The translations under genes were made by a program, and so were the position numbers. The notes beneath the pieces are model-generated. The model saw nothing but the letters and a program-made list of their open reading frames with translations, made no database searches and was not told the origin of the DNA. DNA of 64,000 bases from Hippopus hippopus (Eukaryota > Mollusca > Bivalvia > Cardiida > Cardiidae): contig OX328108.1 of assembly GCA_946811185.2 (NCBI GenBank), forward strand, positions 37,818,493-37,882,492, written 5' to 3'. Shown here in pieces: positions 27,501 through 36,500 of this stretch (position 1 is its first letter; every line of letters begins with the position of its first letter).

Positions 27501-30500
27501 CTACAGTAAAGAGTTAAAGTCAATACATACTCAGACCCTGAATGGATAGTGGGCCTGAGATCTCTGTTGTCTGTTGAGTCTTAAATGAACTTTATTTTGA
27601 CCTGTGGAGCAAACAACAAATGAGCCATACTCTGTGAAAAGGGGTTTAACTGCATTTGCAAAATGTATATACCCATGTCAGCCTGCCCAGTCCATGCAGG
27701 CTGACCTGGGTTGAAACTTTTTGCTATTGGTCAATTTTCTGCATGTCAAAGGACCTGCCTACTTCATGATTCAGTTGGTTGTCAGACACAATGGGTTTTA
27801 TTGATCCATAAGTATGTAATACCTTGCTTGGTTGGTATAATGCATCATGGAGATGCATTAAATTGATTGATTGATTGATTGTGTGGTGTTTAACCCTGTT
27901 TTCAACATTATTTCAGTTATATCGCGGCGGCCAGTGCACTATCCATGCTTTCCTGGAGTCTCTTTTACCAGTACTCCGCACGATTTTCTTTCCAAGCCAC
28001 TGGCTGCTTTCCAACATAATCATCGTCGAGAAAATGGTCAGCGGTGGGAGAGGAATGAATCCTGTCGCAATGACTATCATCAATGAGATGCATTAAAACC
28101 ACCTATTGCCTGAGCATGGCTCAAATGTAAACAGCTAAAAACTGACCTGCATTAATAAATAAAAGATTCCAGCAAGCCCATGGGCAGCTCCTAGGTAATG
28201 CTTCTCATGCCAGGCATACATAAGTGGATGATTCCAGCCCTGCTGCTGAGATAATTTAATCCCAGAGTCTATAATACTTTTAAACACTCTCTCAATGATG
28301 CCGCTATCAATGCAACTTTCTCCAATATGAGCATTCACAAATAAAAGTGAATACAAATAACCAGCTCTCCCATACAGAAACTCATCTGGCAGGGACGGAT
28401 CGTCACATACTTGTTGATGAAGGGCCTCTAACCTTCAATGAAAGAGGATCAGTACTCCGTTTTATTAAAACAAACACACATGCCAAGTTTCAAGTCAATC
28501 GGACTGGAGATGACAAAGTTATGCTCCGGACAAAAACTGGACGCCACCTGCCAACCCGCCTGCCCGCCCGCCCGCCATGGGTGATCCCATAATACGTCCC
28601 GTCTTCGACGGGCGTATAATAACTCAAAAATTAAGCAAGCAAGAGTTATGATTCATTTGCACTGCACTCCCCCTTAATGAGATCTATCCACCCATGAAGT
28701 TTCATAACCGTAGCTAGCATAGTTTTGGAGATATGCTTTGGACAAAATTCAAGTATGAATATAAACAAAGGGAAATAACTCAAAAATTAAGGAAGCAAGA
28801 GTTATGATTCCTGTGCACTGCACCCCCCCTTGATAAGATCTATCCACCCATGAAGTTTCATAACCTTAGCTAGTATAGTCTTGGAGATATGCTCTGGACA
28901 AAATTCAAGTATGAAAAACAACAAAGGGCAATAACTCAAAAATTAAGCAAGCGAGAGTTATGATTCCTGTGCACTGCACTCCGCCTTGATGAGATCTATC
29001 CACCCATGAAATTTCATAACCGTAGCTACCATAGTTTTGGAGATATGCTCCGGACAAAGAATGGGGACGCCGCTCGCCCATCCGCCCGCCTGCCATGGGT
29101 GATCCCATAATACGTCCCGTCTTCGACGGGCGTATAAAAAGCAAAAAAAAATAAATATCGGCGGACATCACAAGGAACACGTTTGAATTGCTATTAGTTT
29201 TTGTGATGGATTTTAGAAGATATCTGTCCGGAAAGACGGACAAACAGACGGTCATTGGTCCATGATGAAATTATACATATAGCCCCCTTTTTTCATGACA
29301 TGGCATTTCATGAAGAAAAACAAACAACTATTGTCTGTGGCTTGTGATAAACAATATAAAAATGATGTTTCATAACATTCTGTCCTGTAGTTAAAGAGAT
29401 ACTGGTCCATAATGGAAATATATATCAAGCCCCCTTTTTCCATGACACGGCATTAAAAAACAACAAGCATATATAACTGTGGTGTTGCATGGTCAATCTG
29501 GGTGAAACTTGTTGTCCTGCATTTCCAAATGGTGTTTGATAGATGTGACAAGTTCGATGTAAAAACTCTATATAGTTTTCAAGATAAGACTCAAAACATC
29601 AAAAATTTACTTGACCGCGTACCTTAACATCGCTCCCAGTTGGCCATTTTGCATCAAATCAAAAAAAAAAACAAGAGGGCCATGATGGCCCTGGATCGCT
29701 CACCTGAGTCAATAGGCGAAATTCACTCCACGTGCATAATCCAATTTCTGACAAATTGTCAGGTCAACTGAGCTTAAAATGTGGCCTCTAGAGGCATCCA
29801 CAAGGGATTTCCGTAAGTTGACCTAGTGACCTAATTTATCACCCCATGTGACCCAATTTAGAAATCATCAAAAAATTTATCAAGACAAACATTCTGAACA
29901 CTTTTCAAGTTAATTGAGCAATAAATGTGGCCTCTAGAGTGCCCTAAATGTATTTCTTTAATTTGACCTAGTGACCTAGTTTATGACCCCAGGTGACCCA
30001 ATTTCAAACTCATCCAATATTTCATCAAGACAAACATTCTGACCAATTTTCAAGTCAATTGAGCAAGAAATGTGACCTCTAGAGTGCCCTAAAGGTATTT
30101 CTTTAATTTGACCTAGTGACCTAGATTATGACCCCATGTGACCCAATTTTGAACTCATCCTAGATTTCATCAAGACAAACATTTTTACCAATTTTCAAAT
30201 CAAGTGAACAATAAATGTGGCCTCTAGAGTGCCCAAAAGGTATTTCTTTAATTTGACCTAGTAACCTAGTTTATGACTCCACATGACCCAATTTAGAACT
30301 CATCTGAAAATTTATCAAAACAAACATTGACCTTTTTTCAAGTCAATTAAGCAAAAAATGTGGCCTCTAGAGTGCCCTAAAGGTATTTCTTTAATTTGAC
30401 CTAGTGACCTAGTTTATGACCCCAGTTTACCCAATTTAGAACTTATCTGAAAGTTTATCAAGACAAACATTCTGAATAATTCTCAAATCATTTGAGCAAT

Positions 30501-33500
30501 AAATGTGACATCTAGAGTGCCCACAAGGTATTTCTTTAATTTGACCAAGTGAACTAGTTTATGACCCCAGGTGACCCAATTTCAAATGCATCGGATACTT
30601 CATCAAGACAAACATTCTGACCAATTTTCAAGTCAATTCAGCAAGAAATGTGACCTCTAGAGTGTTTCTTTTATTTGACCTAGTGACCTAGATTATAACC
30701 CCACGTGACCCAATATTAAACTCATCCTAGATTTCATCAAGACAAACATTTTAACCAATTTTCAAATCAAATGAATAATAAATCTGACCTCTAGAGTGCC
30801 CTAAAGGTATTTCTTTAATTTGACCTAGTGACCTAGTTAATGACCCCAGGTGATCCAATTTTAGAATCATATGAGATTTTATCAAGACAAACATTCTGAC
30901 CAATTTTCAAGTCAATTGAGCAAAAAATGTTGCCTCTAGAGTGCCCACTAGGTTTTTCTTTAATTTGACCTAGTGACCTAGTTTATGATCCCTGGTGACC
31001 CACTTTTAAACTCATCCGAGATTTCATTAAGACAAACATTCTTACCAATTTTCAAGTAAATTGAGCAAGAAATGTGGCCTCTAGAGTGCCCTAAAGGTAT
31101 TTCTTTAATTTGACCTAGTGACCTAGATTATGACCCCAGGTCAAGGTTCAAATTTAACGGTCGCAAACTCGCAAAATGCGAGCTGAAATGAAAAAATGCG
31201 AGTGCCAAATTCTAGCACTCGAAATAATTTGCGAGTGCGCCGGAAAATGGGCAAACCTACCGCTTAAAAATCTGAATTAATCCATAAATGCGATCGTTTT
31301 TCGTGTACACTGAATTGCCGTATGCGGTGTAGAACTATCCTTTGACAGTATCACCGACCACGTGACCGGTATTCGTAGAGACGCTTGTTGCGATATTGTA
31401 AATACATGTATCCGATATTTAAAGCGCATAGACGATTCTGACGTTCTTTACACGTCTGCATTGCCTCGCTGAGAGTATGGAGCGTAAAATATCCATTTTT
31501 TTCGGCAATAGGCCGGATTCCGTGACATCGCCGGAATATTTAATATAAATTAATGATCAAACAGTTTGTCCAAACAAAGGATATTTCTTTGCCATGCAGA
31601 ATGTGTAGAGTCTGAGCTATAATATTGTATGAGCAAACAGATGAGACACACTCAACAATATTTAGACTCTCCCAAATTGAAAGCGTCTGCATTTGGTACA
31701 AAGGTAGAAAACATTGTGGGAAATGGAGAAATTGCTCATTATGAGCAATTTCTCCTTTTGCCACAATGTTTTCATAAGTTTCTCATTTCAGAGTCGTTAA
31801 AACACGGGACTGAGTGGCAATGGGTTAAAATATTGCTAGTACAAAATTGATTTTGGCTAGTAGAAAAAATGGTCACTAGCAAATTTTTGCTAGTTGAAAA
31901 AAAAGTTAAATTTGACCCCTGCAGGTGACTCAATTTGAAAGTCATCCAATATTTCATCAAGACAAACATTCTGACCAATTTAAAGCCAACTGAGCACGAA
32001 ATGTGGCCTCTATAGTGCCCTAAAGGTATTTCTTTTATTTGACCTAGTGACCTAGATTATGACCCCATATGACCCAATTTTTAAGTCATCCTAGATTATA
32101 TCAAGACAAACATTTTTACCAATTTTCAAATCAATTGAACAATAAATGGCACCTCTAGAGTGCCCACAAGGTATTTCTTTAATTTGACCTAGTGACCTAG
32201 TTTATGACCCCAGGTGACCCAATTTTGAAATCGTTCGAGATTTCATCAAGACAAACATTCTGACCAATTTTCAAGTCAACTGAGCACAAAATGTGGCCTC
32301 TAGAGTGTCCTAAAGGTATTACTTTAATTTGACCTAGTGACCTAGATTATGACCTCACGTGACCCAATTTTAAACTCATCCTAGATTTCATCAAGAAAAA
32401 CATTTTAACCAATTTTCAAATCAATTGAACAATAAATGTGTCCTCTAGAGTGCCTACAAGGTATTTCTTTAATTTGACCTAGTGACCTTGTTTATGACCC
32501 CAGGTGATCCAATTTTAAACTCATTCGAGATTTTATGAAGACAAACATTCTGACCAATTTTCAAGTCAATTGAGCACGAGATGTAGCCTCTAGAGTGCCC
32601 TAAAGGTATTTCTTTAATTTGACCTAGTGACCTAGATTATGACTCCAGGTGACCCAATTTTGAACTCATCCTAGATTTCATCAAGACAAAGATTCTGACC
32701 AACTTTCATATCAATTGAACAATAAATGTGGCCTCTAGAGTGCCCAAAAGGTATTTCTTTAATTTGACCTAGTGACCTAGATTATGACCTCAGGTGATCA
32801 AATTTTGAACTCATCCTAGATTTCATCAAGATAAACATTTTAACCAATTTTCAAATTAATTAAACAATAAATGTGGCCTCTGGAGTGCCCTAAAGGTATT
32901 TCTTTATTCGACCTAGTGACCTAGATTATGACCCCAGGTGACCCAATTTTGAACTCATCCTAGATTTCATCAAGACAAACATTTTAACCAATTTTCAAAT
33001 TAATTGCACAATAAATGTGGCCTCTAGAGTGCCCACAAGGTATTCCTTTAATTTGACCTAGTGACCTAGTTTATGATCCCTGGTGACCCAAATCCAAATT
33101 CATGGGAGATTTTATCAAGACAAACATTCTGGCCAAATTTCAGGTCATTTGAGCTACAAATGTGGCCTCTAGAGTGCCCACAAGGTATTACTTTAATTTG
33201 ACCTAGTTACCTAGTTTATGACCCCAGGTGACCCAATTTTGAACGGACTGAACAAGTTGTGCTCAGGTGGGTTAACAAACTTAGAACAGGTTCACTACAT
33301 ACCAAAAAACAAAGCTCTATGTCTTCCAGTTTTAGAAAAGAAGAATTTTAAAGTTTTCCTTCTTTGTTCCTATGTTCGAACTTGTGACCCCCGGGGCGGG
33401 GCCAGTTTTGACCCCAGCGGCATCATTTGAACAAACTTGGTAGAGGTCCACTAGGAGATGCTACATACCAAATATCAAAGCTCTACACCTTCCAGTTTTA

Positions 33501-36500
33501 GAGAAGAAGAATTTTAAAGTTTTCATTCTTTGTTCCTATGTTCAATCTTGTGACCCCCGGGGCGGGGCCAGTTTTGACCCTAAGGGCATCGTATGAACAA
33601 ACTTGGTAGAGGTCCACTAGGAGATACTACATACCAAATATCAAAGCTGTATCCCTTCCAGTTTCAGAGAGGAAGAATTTTAAAGTTTTCCTTCTTTGTT
33701 CCTATGTTCGAAATTGTGACCCCCGGGGCATGGGCCAGTTTTGACCCCAGGTGCATCATATGAACAAACTTGGAATAGGTCCATTAGGAGATGGTACATA
33801 CCAAATATCAAAGCTCCACGCCCTCCAGTTTCAGAAAAGAAGAATTTTAAAGTTTTTCCTTCTTTGTTCCTATGTTCGAACTTGTGACCCCTGGGGCGAG
33901 GCCAGTTTTGACCCCAGGGGCATCATATGAACAAACTTGGAATAGGTCCACTAGAAGATGCTACATATCAAATATCAAAGCTCTATGCCTTCCAGTTTCA
34001 GAGAAGAAGAATTTTAAAGTTTTCCTTCTTTGTTTCTATGTTCAAACTTGTGACCCCCAGGGAGGGGCCAGTTTTGACCCCAGGGGCATCATATGAACAA
34101 ACTTGGTAGATGTCCACTAGAAGATGCTACATACCAAATATCAAAGCTCTATGCCTTCTAGTTTCAGAGAAGAAGATTTTCAAAGATTTTGCTATTTTTT
34201 CCCTTTTTGTTGCCATGGCAACCAGAGTTATAGGTGGAATTCAATCTCTTGAACAACTTTGGTAGAGCTTAACCCAAGGAACATCCCTGCCAAGTTTCAT
34301 CAAGATTGGCCAAGCAGTTTAGGAGGAGAAGATGTTTAAAGGAATTGTGGACAGACTGACAGACGGACAGATGGACGCCGGACAATGACCAGTCACAATA
34401 CCTCTCCTGAGCACTTGGTGCTCAGGTGAGCTAAAAAAGTGTATTCCGCAGAATGGGTTATTCTACACACGTATAAAGTTTCAGGTAATTCTGTCCAATG
34501 GTATTGGCGATATTCTCCCAGACGGACACACAGACAGAAGGACAAATGGACGGAAGGACAGACGGACGAACAACGCTAAAACTATATCCCTCCACCTTCC
34601 ACGGGGGATAATAAGTGTCCCCTTATACAAACACAAGCTATACATTTACATCTATCTTAGGGATAGACCAGTATACTACATACTCCCCAGCCATATGAAG
34701 ATTCGTCCACGAATCTTTCAAGTCTGTTACTCTAATTCTCTAATAAGTGGGTTTTTTACGTTGGGTGCCAATGTAACAGTTCTGACAAACAACCTCCAGA
34801 GGTGGGGATTGAACCCAGGACCTTTAGGTCCTAGGGCGAAGGCTCTACCACGACACTACAAAAGCTAGCTCTATAGCAAGGTACAGGGTGTCCAGAAAGT
34901 AAGGTAACACTTTTGCACATTTATGATTTGGCTTAAAATATTAGATAAGGAGATAAAACTGTATATACATGTAAATAAAATATATAAGTTTTTTGTATGA
35001 TAATTTAATTCAATTTTCATTATATTTTGCACATTTATAGATTTCAATTTGAAAGTGCATTTTTTGTCATTGGTGTCATTTTAATTATTAGTGACGTTTT
35101 CATTGTGACAGCCAATTATGCTCTTTCCTCGCCTAACACGCTCGATGAAATTGTCAATCACTTTAGTGCACATTCCAATATCAGTCTTCCTGATTTCACT
35201 TAAAGCGTTCTTTAACAACATGCGTGTACCTGCCTGGGGTGGGATTGTAGACCTCTAACTTCAAATAACTTCACAGAAAGAAGTCGCACGGGCTGAGGTC
35301 AAGATGAAATCACCCACATTGCAAAACCCTTGGTTCATGCAGGATACTGCTACAGCACACACATCTAATTCTGTGACAGCCTTTTAATATAATACATTCG
35401 ATGATAGGGTAATATCGAGATAATATCCGGAGGTAAAAGATTGCTGAATATCGTGGCCTGTACACAGTCCCAACCTCAACCTCCATGACTTCTTCCTTTT
35501 GAGTATTTTGAAGGCAAAGGTCTACAATCCCAACCCAGACAACACAGACAATGATTGTTAAAGAACACTTAAAGTGAAATCAAAAAGATTGATACTGGAA
35601 CGTGTGCTAAAGTGACTGACAATTTCATCGTGTGTGTTTGGCAAAGAAAGAGCATAAAAGGATGTCAGATTGAAAACATCATTAATGTCTAAAATGATGC
35701 CAATGACAAAAAGGCACTTCTGATTTGAAATCTATTTAAAAGTGCGTATTGTTATGAAAATTAAATGAAATTACCACACAAAAAACTTGCATATTTTATA
35801 TACATGTATGCTTATTTCTACCTCTTTATCCGATTTTTAAAGCCGTATTATACATGTAAATGCACAAGTGTTACCTTACTTTCCTGACACCCTGTAGTAT
35901 AAGTGTCCCCTTGTACAAACACAAGCTACACATTTACATCTATCTGAGGGATAGACACAAATGACAACCTGGTCACATAAAGTGTTTTAGCAAAGTGGAC
36001 AGTGTAGATCAAAGATCAGACTGCATCTTTTGTGCAGTATGATCTTCATCTGCACTGGCCCCAAAAGCAATGATAGTTGTGAACTGTGCTTTCTGGGTTA
36101 AGAAATACCTTTTAATATACTTGCTGGATGCAGAGTAGTTTCCAAGCTTATGGTAAAGGACTCCAGCCAAGGCAAGGGGACCTGCATCACCACAGAGAAA
36201 AGATATTCTACGGCCCTTTAGATGTCTGAGTGGGTGCTTCAAGCAGTCAACTGCACTCTCTAACTTCTTCTTATCCTGGCCATAAACTTCGTACAGATGA
36301 AGTTGTAAAAGCGATATTCCTGTACAAAATAAATCTTAAGTTGCATAAAATTTCCCTCTATACCTGCAGCTAATTGTTTACCTAGATTGAGGATTACAGT
36401 CAGTTCATGTTCTCACTATTAAGAAAAAAGACACTTTACTAAACGATAAAACTTAGCTTTGTCCAATTTCGATGCAACTGCAGACAACAAATCAACCATG

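Noticed and set aside
6889..34432. CRISPR-like appearance of regularly spaced repeats
   Set aside because: Units are 145-166 bp of continuous similarity with no short repeat/unique spacer alternation, in an animal genome.
34785..34872. Functional tRNA gene
   Set aside because: A and B boxes are visible, but acceptor stem and anticodon arm do not fold cleanly; SINE head is more likely.
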